32,929 nt of DNA from Lachnospiraceae bacterium (GCA_015057085.1 SVFB01000086.1:1-32929); one strand, 5' to 3'. Shown: positions 1-6,795, numbered from the stretch's first letter. Translations and numbers: made by a program. The notes: generated from the letters alone by a model not told the origin.

Positions 1-374
1 AAATATCGGCCCGGATACCCCGGAGAAGAAAAATTCGGTAATAGAAGAAGCGAAACACGTTGGTGCAATTTTCGCAGCAAGACCTTGTGCGGGAAGAGGG
101 AATGTTGGCGTGGTTGCAAAACAAAATCCGTCAATAAAGTTTATGGAGCCTGCACCAGATAAAGCCTTTGGAGACCTGTTGCTTGCCCAAAGTATAAGAA
201 GTGGAATTGTGTTTGCGTGGCGGGCTGGAAAGGGCGTCTTGTGCCCGGAGGGGGTGTGGCGCGTTGCGGTGCAGGATGTAGATGGTGGGATGTGCTTGAA
301 TCGAGGCTGGAGTGTGTGGTAGAATTATTGGCGCATGGTGAATAGACACATGAAATGACATAGGGGGTATTCGG
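1..374. other. Left edge, no recognisable gene
   Basis: One frame (+, second position) is open from the window edge to a TAG at 320-322, about 106 residues, so this could be the 3' end of a gene entering from the left. The translation resembles no family I know. Bases about 200-300 are clearly more G-rich than the flanks. The last 50 bases before niaR contain a GGGGG ribosome site for niaR, but I cannot pick out a confident promoter. I assign no function. Confidence 0.3.
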
Positions 375-923
375 ATGACAGGCGAACAGAGACGAGAAAA
401 AATCATAAAGAACTTGCTGGGGAGCTCAGGCCCTTTGTCAGCAACAGCCCTTGCAAAGAAATACGGCGTCAGTCGACAGGTGATTGTGCAGGATATTGCA
501 CTGTTGCGTGCCAACGGACATGAAATATATTCCACAAATCGCGGATACCTGGTAACAGGAAAAAGCACGAGACCACAGCGTGTATTCAAAATGTATCATA
601 CCGCCGACCAAACAAGAGAAGAAATGGAAACCATCGTAGACCTCGGAGGCAGAATCGAAGACATCTTCATCTTCCATCGAGTATATGGAATCGTTCGAGG
701 AGAACTGCATGTATACTCCAGAAAAGACGTCAAAAACTTTATTGAATTAATGGACGGCGCAGAATCCAAACCACTCAGTGATGCAACCAGCGGATATCAC
801 TATCATACAGTAACCGCAGAATCAGAAGAAATATTAGATCAAATATTTGAAGAACTAAAAGAAAAAGGATTTCTTGCCGGATTGCAGGACTATGAGCCTG
901 TTAACTTCTGGGAAACAAAATAA
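375..923 (+). CDS. niaR: NiaR-type transcriptional repressor (HTH + 3H domain)
   Basis: Predicted 182-residue repressor of NAD-precursor (nicotinate/nicotinamide) uptake or synthesis genes. The N-terminal half (residues about 7-60) is a winged helix-turn-helix of the HTH_11 type (ALAKKYGVSRQVIVQDIALL). The C-terminal half is a 3H ligand-binding domain with the expected spread of histidines (YHTAD, FHRVYG, GELHVYS and GYHYHTV), which bind a metal and the nicotinate ligand in this family. Length matches YrxA/NiaR proteins of Firmicutes. The start is an ATG behind AGGGGG. No nad or niaP transport gene is in the window, so its targets are elsewhere or just to the left. Family knowledge gives the ligand; the sequence shows only the domains. 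Confidence 0.87.
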   Translation: MTGEQRREKIIKNLLGSSGPLSATALAKKYGVSRQVIVQDIALLRANGHEIYSTNRGYLVTGKSTRPQRVFKMYHTADQTREEMETIVDLGGRIEDIFIFHRVYGIVRGELHVYSRKDVKNFIELMDGAESKPLSDATSGYHYHTVTAESEEILDQIFEELKEKGFLAGLQDYEPVNFWETK

Positions 924-936
924 AAAATGTTAGGGC

Positions 937-965
937 TTGTACGTCCATCGGGCGTATGTTATAAT
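937..965 (+). promoter_or_regulatory. Promoter of tRNA-Tyr
   Basis: A -35 box TTGTAC (937-942) and a perfect -10 box TATAAT (960-965) are separated by 17 bases. Transcription would start about 5 bases before the mature tRNA, so the 5' leader is very short. Confidence 0.75.
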
Positions 966-977
966 TTGACATTGTCA

Positions 978-1059
978 GGGCAGATTCCCGAGTGGCCAAA
1001 GGGGACAGACTGTAAATCTGCTGCACATTGCTTCGGTGGTTCGAATCCACCTCTGCCCA
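978..1059 (+). tRNA. tRNA-Tyr (GTA)
   Basis: Class II tRNA. Acceptor arms GGGCAGA (978-984) and TCTGCCC (1052-1058) pair perfectly and the discriminator is A1059. The anticodon loop CTGTAAA carries GTA at 1012-1014. A T arm GGTGG-TTCGAAT-CCACC follows an extra arm as expected for tyrosine. The top pair of the anticodon stem is an A-C mismatch. CCA is not encoded. Confidence 0.95.
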
Positions 1060-1062
1060 TAC

Positions 1063-1095
1063 AAAGAAAGGTCTTTGAACCTTTCTTTTTTTTTT
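1063..1095 (+). terminator. Rho-independent terminator of tRNA-Tyr
   Basis: The 10-bp inverted repeat AAAGAAAGGT / ACCTTTCTTT with a 6-base loop runs into a T tract, directly after the tRNA. Confidence 0.88.
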
Positions 1096-1123
1096 GTGCC
1101 CGTAAATCGATTATCTGAAGGAG

Positions 1124-1513
1124 TTATTCACTGGTATGAAAATTCGAAGCGGTGAGAAGTGTCTCTATATCTAAATCATACAATTTAGAAAGTTCTGAAA
1201 GAAATGATAGATTCGGCTCAGAATCGCCCTTTTCCCATTTGTATAGAGTCTGACGACTGATTCCTATCGTTTCCGCAACGAACTCTTGCGTGAATCCTTT
1301 GCCGGTACGCGCCTCTTTTAAAATGTTTCCTAAGTTTTTCTTTACAGTGTTTCGGTGAGCGCGTGATTGGGAGGAGCGAATATATCGTTTAACAGCTTTT
1401 ATAATCAATAGGAGTATAAGAATTGTTACGACGAGAGATAGTATACCTAATAGTAGCAAAAAGATGTCTGTTATTGTTTGTGAATCGAAATTAAAAATTG
1501 TATGGTGGTTCAT
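1124..1513 (-). CDS. Membrane-anchored XRE-family regulator
   Basis: This 129-residue protein starts with one hydrophobic segment (about residues 17-41, very Leu/Ile rich) followed by a basic stretch (KAVKRYIRSS), then a Cro/CI-type helix-turn-helix (about 62-118; FTQEFVAETIGISRQTLYKWEKG). The positive-inside rule places the DNA-binding domain in the cytoplasm, tethered at its N terminus. Most small membrane-linked XRE proteins of Firmicutes have the membrane segments after the HTH, so this order is less common. The start ATG follows GAAAGG. It stands alone and converges on the tRNA-Tyr terminator. Its targets and signal are unknown; the DNA-binding call is firm, the role is not. Confidence 0.82.
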   Translation of the reverse strand: MNHHTIFNFDSQTITDIFLLLLGILSLVVTILILLLIIKAVKRYIRSSQSRAHRNTVKKNLGNILKEARTGKGFTQEFVAETIGISRQTLYKWEKGDSEPNLSFLSELSKLYDLDIETLLTASNFHTSE

Positions 1514-1619
1514 GGTGTATCGCCTTTCTTTTTTCTAAATAGTATTTTAGCAAAGCAAGGATAATATGACTATAAATCTATGTGTATAAGTTTGTTTACA
1601 TTTGTAATCTATAGGGAAA

Positions 1620-1812
1620 AAGTCAAGACTCGCTCGCGAGTCTTGCGCGCCGGATTCGGGTCTGCTTCAGCAGACAAATTCCTGTCCGAATCCGTGCGCA
1701 TCCTCGCGGAGCGTTTAACTCAGTCGGAGCTTGTCCCCCGACTGAATATAGTTTGTCATAACCCCCACCTACGCTAACGCTTAGAGGTGGGGGATTTCTC
1801 CGACTGAGTTAA
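1620..1812. repeat. Composite inverted-repeat element
   Basis: Four structures follow one another. (1) A perfect 10-bp palindrome, CAAGACTCGC / GCGAGTCTTG, at 1624-1645. (2) An arm GCGC+CGGATTCGG (1647-1659) pairing with CCGAATCCG+T+GCGC (1686-1699), enclosing a hairpin GTCTGC-TTCA-GCAGAC (1660-1675). (3) A perfect 15-bp repeat TTAACTCAGTCGGAG (1715-1729) with CTCCGACTGAGTTAA (1798-1812). (4) Inside the last, CCCCCACCT (1762-1770) pairs with AGGTGGGGG (1785-1793). An 18-base piece of its left end recurs at 5353-5370. The G/C-rich inner hairpin resembles ends of IS200/IS605-type elements, but no transposase is present; that origin is a guess. Confidence 0.6.
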
Positions 1813-1839
1813 AAACACCTCAGGCGTGAGGTGTTTTTT
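1811..1839. terminator. Bidirectional rho-independent terminator
   Basis: AAACACCTCA (1813-1822), loop GGCG, TGAGGTGTTT (1827-1836), with A residues before and T residues after, so it can end transcription on either strand. It lies 20 bases past the stop codon of the minus-strand lipoprotein gene and probably serves it. Confidence 0.85.
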
Positions 1840-1858
1840 GGTAATATCGTAATGAGAT

Positions 1859-3994
1859 TTATTGTTCTGATAATATTTCTTCCCACGGCATGACTTCTGG
1901 CCAATCGGTGGTATCGAATCCGTCGCGGATGCATTTGCAATAGTAGTCTAGCTTTTCATAAAGGTAATCATCAAAGTACATATCCACAACATAATCAGGA
2001 TCGTCGCCGATTGCGTAGGAGACTGCTTGCCCGAATATCTCTGCCCGGTCCTCGGTGGCGAAGGTGGTTCCGTAGGCGTCGATAAAGTATTCCGAATAGG
2101 TTTCGTACGGCTCGTAGCTACTGTAGTCAGAATATGTTTCCGCATAGGCGAAATCCGTTGGATTATAGGTGGCCCAGGTCTCTTCTGAGAAGAGGACATC
2201 GTCGAGCTCACTGTCTGCATATTCTAATCGCGAATCAATCATATGAGAAAATTCATGATTAATCGTATAAATCATATCCCAGATATAATTGCAATCGATG
2301 ACCATCAGCTTGCTCTGTTCGATTTGTGTGACAAAGGCGCCTGCTTCGGATAGCATTCCGTCGGTGTCGCTGGTGAGAGAGCCGCTGAAGTAGAAGCGTA
2401 GCGCATTTAATTCACCATATTGCAATTGGGTGAAAAAGTTCTCCGGATAAGCGGAGAGGATTTTTTCGAAAGTGGTGAGCGCCTCCATAAGAAGGGAAGC
2501 ATCCGTCATTTCTCCAACGGTGAATACATCAATCTGATCCGGGATTTCTTCACCGAGATAGATCTCGATACCATATGTTTCTTCTAAGGCATCCGCCTTT
2601 TCGCGACATTCAGACAAATCACCCCACTCAATGGAAGTGCTGTCATATACTTTTGTGAGGATGGAATTCATATCCGGATCTTCCTCGTGCGCCTGTTGCA
2701 GGTGATAAAATTCCGCCTCGTCGTAGCTGCTGTAAAGTGTTAAGTCGTCTCCGTAATTTCCCTTTTTAGAGAGATCCCAAACCAATAAATAAGGTTCAAG
2801 AGAACTGTTGTAACAAAGGTAAAAAGCCAGTTGATCATCTTCGAAAACCACATTTTGATTGGCTATATAATATGCATCATCCGATCCATATTTTCCTAAT
2901 CCATATTTGAAACCACTCTTTACGGTTCCATCTGCATTATATAAAGTGGCGGAAAATGAGGTATCAAAGTCGCTATCGGTCTCACCCTCGTCAGGATATA
3001 CAGAATTTGTGAAGATAAAGGTCCCGTCGGAGAGCAAATCCGCATAGTAATAATCATCATTATAAAAATACGAATCCAATCCATCTGCCTGATGTAACTT
3101 CCAGTATCCTTCGTATGCACAGGCGCGAAGAAGATAGCTGTTTTCATATACGTCGCCGGCGTAGTAGGAATTGAATTCTGCCAGAGTGGTGGATTCCTGA
3201 GATTCTAAATCATATTGGACGACCACATTGCGAAGAGTATCCTTGTCCACACCGCCAAGGATTAAATCTGAGCTGTCACAGCTTTGACTATTCAGCGTCA
3301 GACTGGCAATGGTATCGATAGAAATCATTTCAGCTGAAGCTTTCTTGGTTTTCTCCTCCTCGCCTTTTGAAATATCAGGCAAAGTGATTTTTGCTAAATC
3401 AGAGGAGTTATAGTAGGTGGTGTAGATCGTGTTCTCGTCCTCACCGGCATAAAAGGTATAGGAGAGCGTATCTCCTAGATCGCTTAATTTATAGGTGCCG
3501 ATTAAATCTAAAGACTCATCATAGATCCGAAACTTGGTGGAGCCCTCTGAATATAGCAATAGGCGGTTATCCGATAGGACGCAGTAGCCATCGCATTTTG
3601 ATTCATCATATTCGATGGAACCGACGATGCTGTTGCTCCATGGACTATAGACATCAAAAGAGTATTTGTAATCTTCTTCTGTGAAATCTTCCGGATTGCT
3701 ATTGGAATTTCCGTAGGCGGCCTGACCAATCAGTAGAATGTGATCGCCAAAGCGATGCATCTCGATATAAGGTTTGTGCTCAAAGTTTTCTCCGGAAATT
3801 TTATATAGATTTTTGCTGCCGGAAACAGCTTCTGAATCATCCCAAAACAATGGATTTTCGTGCGCTTCTTTTTCATCGATAAAACGATTTTCGATTGATG
3901 AAATCACATTTGCCGGAGAGCAGGCAACGAGTGATAAAATCGATGAAATGCAGATTCCAATCGCGATTGTTTTGGCGAGAAAATATCTTCTCAT
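1859..3994 (-). CDS. Lipoprotein with zinc-metallopeptidase motif
   Basis: About 711 residues from the ATG at 3994. A TTG seven codons upstream keeps the frame but lacks a ribosome site, whereas this ATG follows GGGG at a good distance. The N terminus is a lipoprotein signal with lipobox LVAC (Cys25), so the mature protein should be anchored outside the membrane. A long acidic, Tyr/Ser/Asp-rich middle looks like beta-propeller or similar repeats, but I cannot name a fold. Near residue 580 is HEFSH followed by MID, the HExxH zinc site of gluzincins; about 60 residues later SEYFIDAYG may supply the third zinc ligand, followed by EDRAEIFG, as in 'putative zinc-binding metallopeptidase' proteins. 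Substrate unknown. It has its own promoter and terminator. Confidence 0.72.
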   Translation of the reverse strand: MRRYFLAKTIAIGICISSILSLVACSPANVISSIENRFIDEKEAHENPLFWDDSEAVSGSKNLYKISGENFEHKPYIEMHRFGDHILLIGQAAYGNSNSNPEDFTEEDYKYSFDVYSPWSNSIVGSIEYDESKCDGYCVLSDNRLLLYSEGSTKFRIYDESLDLIGTYKLSDLGDTLSYTFYAGEDENTIYTTYYNSSDLAKITLPDISKGEEEKTKKASAEMISIDTIASLTLNSQSCDSSDLILGGVDKDTLRNVVVQYDLESQESTTLAEFNSYYAGDVYENSYLLRACAYEGYWKLHQADGLDSYFYNDDYYYADLLSDGTFIFTNSVYPDEGETDSDFDTSFSATLYNADGTVKSGFKYGLGKYGSDDAYYIANQNVVFEDDQLAFYLCYNSSLEPYLLVWDLSKKGNYGDDLTLYSSYDEAEFYHLQQAHEEDPDMNSILTKVYDSTSIEWGDLSECREKADALEETYGIEIYLGEEIPDQIDVFTVGEMTDASLLMEALTTFEKILSAYPENFFTQLQYGELNALRFYFSGSLTSDTDGMLSEAGAFVTQIEQSKLMVIDCNYIWDMIYTINHEFSHMIDSRLEYADSELDDVLFSEETWATYNPTDFAYAETYSDYSSYEPYETYSEYFIDAYGTTFATEDRAEIFGQAVSYAIGDDPDYVVDMYFDDYLYEKLDYYCKCIRDGFDTTDWPEVMPWEEILSEQ

Positions 3995-4031
3995 ATTATT
4001 ACCCCAAATAAACAATTAATAGCTATTTTTA

Positions 4032-4060
4032 AGTATAATTCACGGATATTCCTTATGCAA
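4032..4060 (-). promoter_or_regulatory. Promoter of the lipoprotein gene
   Basis: Read on the minus strand: -35 TTGCAT (4060-4055), 17-base spacer, -10 TATACT (4037-4032), leaving about a 30-base leader before the ATG at 3994. Confidence 0.6.
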
Positions 4061-4068
4061 ATTATTTC

Positions 4069-4097
4069 TTGACGAGACCACTATTTACTGTTGTAAT
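4069..4097 (+). promoter_or_regulatory. Promoter of the acyltransferase gene
   Basis: -35 TTGACG (4069-4074), 17-base spacer, -10 TGTAAT (4092-4097). It is divergent from the lipoprotein promoter, with the -35 boxes about 10 bases apart. Confidence 0.6.
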
Positions 4098-4151
4098 AAT
4101 TACATAAACTGTATGTGTTACAGGAATGAATATGGAAAGCGGGTAAGTGAT

Positions 4152-4913
4152 ATGAGAAGTATACTTGCGGTAATCTTTGTGTTCTTTTTCCTGGTCTTGA
4201 ATCTACCTGTTATGGGTGTGCTTTGGATCGTAGGGAAACGCAATAAAATAAAAGCTGATTTGGCCGAACTTGCAATCGTAAACTGGGCGTTTCGCGTTGT
4301 GATATTTATCTCCGGAGTAAAGCTGGTGGTAAAAGGATTGGAGAATGTTCCGGAAAATGAAGCAGTATTATATGTGGGAAATCACAGAAGCTTTTATGAT
4401 GTGATTTGCACCTATCCTCTGGTGAAGGGACGCACTGGATATATTGCAAAGGATGGAATCAACAAGGTTCCGATTCTTGGAATGGTAATGAAAAGATTGT
4501 ATTGCCTTTTTATTTTCCGAGATGATATGAAACAAAGCTTAAAAGTCATTTTGACAGCCATTGAATATATCAAGAATGGAATCTCGATTGCAATCTTTCC
4601 GGAAGGAACCAGATGCCATGATGCAGATCCATGCGCAATGCTTCCGTTCAAAGAAGGTTCTTTTAAGATCGCTACCAAAACGGGTTGTAAGATTATTCCG
4701 ATGGCAATTACAGGCGCAGCTGATATTTTGGAAAATCATATGCCGTGGATAAAAAAAGGCACGATTACCATAACGTATGGCGCACCGATTGATCCAAAGG
4801 CACTGGATAAGGAACAACAAAAGCAGATCGGTGAGTATGTTCAGGGAATTGTGCGAGAAATGCTAAAGCAAGAAAATACGGGAAATTGCTCCAAAAAAGG
4901 CGACGATTCATAA
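4152..4913 (+). CDS. plsC: 1-acyl-sn-glycerol-3-phosphate acyltransferase (PlsC type)
   Basis: Predicted to transfer an acyl chain to lysophosphatidic acid, giving phosphatidic acid for membrane lipid synthesis. From the ATG at 4152 it has 253 residues. A first in-frame ATG at 4113 adds 13 residues but has no ribosome site, and the membrane helix begins right at the later Met. The sequence has an N-terminal hydrophobic helix (about 3-23), the catalytic NHRSFYD (HX4D; His78, Asp83), FPEGTR at 149-154 (glycerol-phosphate binding), and a basic helical tail. Paralogues with the same motifs may use other acceptors, so plsC is a family-level symbol. It stands between divergent promoters and veg, which has its own promoter. 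Confidence 0.88.
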   Translation: MRSILAVIFVFFFLVLNLPVMGVLWIVGKRNKIKADLAELAIVNWAFRVVIFISGVKLVVKGLENVPENEAVLYVGNHRSFYDVICTYPLVKGRTGYIAKDGINKVPILGMVMKRLYCLFIFRDDMKQSLKVILTAIEYIKNGISIAIFPEGTRCHDADPCAMLPFKEGSFKIATKTGCKIIPMAITGAADILENHMPWIKKGTITITYGAPIDPKALDKEQQKQIGEYVQGIVREMLKQENTGNCSKKGDDS

Positions 4914-4962
4914 AGTGTATGAGGTGCTGCATATTTATTATACATGCGGTACTTATGGACTA

Positions 4963-4991
4963 TTGTGTCGAATTTAGTACTTTGCTATACT
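4963..4991 (+). promoter_or_regulatory. Promoter of veg
   Basis: -35 TTGTGT (4963-4968), 17-base spacer, -10 TATACT (4986-4991), about 55 bases before the veg start. Confidence 0.65.
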
Positions 4992-5050
4992 AAAACCACT
5001 AGATATTGTGGGTATCCCCATACTATCGAAGCAAAATAGAGGAGGGTATT

Positions 5051-5299
5051 ATGGAACAAGCAGAAATCAGCAAAGTACGCGCTTCAGTGCATCAGCAATG
5101 CGGAAGTCGTGTAAAGATACAGCTGGATCGAGGACGTAATAAGGTTGATATCCAGGAAGGCGTAATTCAGGAAGCATACCCAAGTGTATTTACAATATTG
5201 GTAGATGACGAATTGGATCGCAATCCGCCGCAGCTGCTCTCTTTCAGCTATAAAGACATCATTACGAAGGATATTCGAATGAAGCTTTGCAACAACTAA
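5051..5299 (+). CDS. veg: Veg family protein
   Basis: 82 residues starting at the ATG at 5051, which follows a strong GGAGGG site; a GTG extension to 5006 has none. The sequence matches the Veg family of Firmicutes: an N-terminal helix (EISKVRASVHQQCGSRVKI) followed by a compact all-beta part with GRNKVDIQEGVIQEAYPSVFTI. In Bacillus subtilis Veg is abundant and linked to biofilm matrix control and to spore outgrowth; the molecular activity is unsettled. Normal length for the family. It is monocistronic here, with its own promoter and terminator. Confidence 0.9.
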   Translation: MEQAEISKVRASVHQQCGSRVKIQLDRGRNKVDIQEGVIQEAYPSVFTILVDDELDRNPPQLLSFSYKDIITKDIRMKLCNN

Positions 5300-5315
5300 A
5301 TATCAGAATAAACGA

Positions 5316-5347
5316 ATCCTCCAAGCAGTTGCCTGGAGGATTTTTTT
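5316..5347 (+). terminator. Terminator of veg
   Basis: ATCCTCCA (5316-5323) and TGGAGGAT (5334-5341) with a 10-base loop, ending in seven T. Confidence 0.9.
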
Positions 5348-5352
5348 GTAAC

Positions 5353-5370
5353 AAGTCAAGACTCGCTCGC
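5353..5370. repeat. 18-base copy of the 1620-1637 repeat
   Basis: AAGTCAAGACTCGCTCGC is identical at 1620-1637 and 5353-5370. Both copies are followed, 10-12 bases on, by CCGGATTC (1650-1657 and 5381-5388). The second copy lacks the palindromic right arm. It abuts the 3' end of the broken XRE gene, whose last codons use the CCGGATTC stretch. Confidence 0.7.
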
Positions 5371-5372
5371 AA

Positions 5373-5730
5373 TTAAGAGTCCGGATTCTTTGGAGCAATA
5401 TCCAGGAGCTTATCAACAGCACTTTGTACATCCGGATGTTTACGATAGGCATTGATGAGTTGCAACTCTTTTGGTGTGACAGCCGGTTGCGAATGCTTTT
5501 TGGCTTCCATTTCCGAAACGGGCTCCGGTAGCGGTATATCATATATTTCACAAAGCGTCAGAAGCTTTGGCACGCTGAGATTATATTGACTACGCTCCCA
5601 GTTATAGATTGTTTTCTCACTCACTTTCATATCATATTCGTCTAAAAAGATGCGCTGAACTTCTTTTTACATTCAGCCCGCGTTTTTCTCTGTATGCGCG
5701 CAGAAATGTTCCGATATTATTTGCGTTCAT
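5373..5730 (-). pseudogene. XRE-family regulator with a one-base frameshift
   Basis: The real start is an ATG at 5730-5728 (minus strand) behind a perfect GGAGGT at 5742-5737. The first 22 codons give MNANNIGTFLRAYREKRGLN and V, K, then the frame leaves the XRE fold at a run of five A (T on the plus strand, 5664-5668) and stops after about 10 codons. With one A removed, translation continues as V-K-E-V-Q-R-I-F-L-D-E-Y-D-M-K-V-S-E-K-T-I-Y-N-W-E-R, the rest of a Cro/CI helix-turn-helix, and on to the stop at 5373-5375 (about 118 residues). The ORF starting at 5630 is therefore only the C-terminal part. It could be a genuine mutation, a sequencing or assembly indel in a homopolymer, or expression by slippage. 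Confidence 0.83.
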
Positions 5731-5784
5731 TACAATACCTCCGTTTTAGACGATAAAGGAGAATAGAAGCAGATTCAAAACACT

Positions 5785-5851
5785 ACTCGCGCCACGAGAA
5801 AAATGGTCTCGTATTCCGTGAAGCGAGAAAACGTACTCTCGCTAAACGAGA
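5785..5851. promoter_or_regulatory. Cluster of six alternating CGAGA half-sites (probable operator)
   Basis: Six half-sites alternate strictly in direction: ACTCGC (5785-5790), ACGAGA (5794-5799), TCTCGT (5807-5812), AGCGAGA (5822-5828), TCTCGCT (5837-5843), ACGAGA (5846-5851). ACGAGA/TCTCGT and AGCGAGA/TCTCGCT are perfect inverted repeats with 7- and 8-base spacers. The cluster sits 55-120 bases upstream of the broken XRE gene and 140-210 bases upstream of flgF. The natural reading is an autoregulatory operator of the XRE protein; this is inference. Confidence 0.55.
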
Positions 5852-5926
5852 AAGATGGAATTTCCGATAGGAGTGGAATTTAAATTTTCATTCGACAAAA
5901 AAATTAAAAAAAGTTTGGAAATATGT

Positions 5927-5953
5927 TAAAATATTTATGAAAGTTGCCGATGT
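5927..5953 (+). promoter_or_regulatory. Sigma-28 (SigD/FliA) promoter of the rod cassette
   Basis: TAAA (5927-5930), exactly 15 bases, then GCCGATGT (5946-5953). The consensus of the flagellar sigma factor is TAAA-N15-GCCGATAA; ten of twelve positions match with ideal spacing. It lies about 40 bases before flgF. Confidence 0.75.
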
Positions 5954-5994
5954 AAATATCAGAGATTCTATGCATCAATAAAAGAGGGTTTGAA

Positions 5995-6795
5995 ATGGTA
6001 AAAGGTCTTTATACTGCATATACCGGAATGGTAAACGAAATGAAGCGCATGGATGTTATGACAAACAACCTTGCAAATTCAGATACATATGGATATAAGA
6101 AAGAGGGAACGACATCCCATTCTTTCGGAGAAAAGCTGGCATATGCCATTAAGGATACTTCGAATTATGGATTGGATAAGAATATCGGTTCCATCGTATA
6201 TGGTGTTCATCTTGGAGAAACCTATACAGATTATTCCAGCGGAAGCTTTGAAGTGACAGATAGTGCTTCTGATTTTGCAGTATCGGGAGACGGATTCTTT
6301 GCAATCGCCTTTACCAACAAAAATGGTGAGACCAGTGTGAAATACACAAGGGACGGTGCTTTCACTGTGAATGCAGAAGGATATCTGGTAACGGCAGACG
6401 GTGATCATGTATTGAATATGACCGGTGCTTTAAATCAGGATGCGGCGGAAGCAAACTGGGTTAGAGTTGATCCGACAATTGATTATCAGGTAGACGGACT
6501 TGGATATATCTATCAGAATGATCAGGTGGTTGGAACCCTTGGATTAGCTGATTTTGATAATTACGATTATATCGAAAAGTATGGCGAGAATTTATATAAT
6601 CTTGTGGAAGGCGGTAATGTGATTGCCGCAGAAGGTACCATCGAGCAGGGATGTCTTGAAACATCAAATGTGCAAGTGGTAGACGAGATGGTCAATATGA
6701 TTACCATTCAAAGAGCATATGAAGCAAATCAGAAAGTAATCACTTCCATCGATGAAACATTACAAGTAGCAACCACTCAGGTTGGAAAGTTATAA
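5995..6795 (+). CDS. flgF: Flagellar hook-basal body rod protein, FlgF type
   Basis: 266 residues, a proximal/distal rod protein exported by the flagellar type III apparatus and built into the rod between the MS ring and the hook. The N-terminal motif LYTAYTGMVNEMKRMDVMTNNLAN is the conserved Flg_bb_rod helix (cut here in effect into its ANxxN core, TNNLAN). The middle has FAVSGDGFFAI and YTRDGAF as in all hook/rod proteins, and the C-terminal helix ends LETSNVQVVDEMVNMI-TIQRAYEANQKVI (Flg_bbr_C). Start ATG follows AGAGGG. In Bacillus the corresponding pair is FlhO/FlhP. It is first in a three-gene cassette apart from any large flagellar operon and is read from a sigma-28 promoter. Confidence 0.9.
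   Translation: MVKGLYTAYTGMVNEMKRMDVMTNNLANSDTYGYKKEGTTSHSFGEKLAYAIKDTSNYGLDKNIGSIVYGVHLGETYTDYSSGSFEVTDSASDFAVSGDGFFAIAFTNKNGETSVKYTRDGAFTVNAEGYLVTADGDHVLNMTGALNQDAAEANWVRVDPTIDYQVDGLGYIYQNDQVVGTLGLADFDNYDYIEKYGENLYNLVEGGNVIAAEGTIEQGCLETSNVQVVDEMVNMITIQRAYEANQKVITSIDETLQVATTQVGKL

Larger units (their letters stand above)
1514..1858. other. 345-base gene-free region rich in inverted repeats
   Basis: Bases 1514-1615 hold the upstream region of the XRE gene (A/T rich, no convincing promoter). Bases 1620-1812 form a dense series of inverted repeats, described separately. Bases 1811-1839 are a terminator. The open frame at 1580-1777 crosses these repeats, has no ribosome site and codes for nothing recognisable, so I do not call it a gene. 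Confidence 0.8.

Noticed and set aside
927-1118. Open frame of 63 codons over the tRNA-Tyr region
   Set aside because: It runs through the tRNA and its terminator and has no ribosome site.
1580-1777. Open frame of 65 codons in the structured element
   Set aside because: It crosses all inverted repeats, lacks a ribosome site and has no domain.
5303-5551. Open frame of 82 codons overlapping the veg terminator on the minus strand
   Set aside because: It is out of frame with the XRE domain and is a shadow of that gene.
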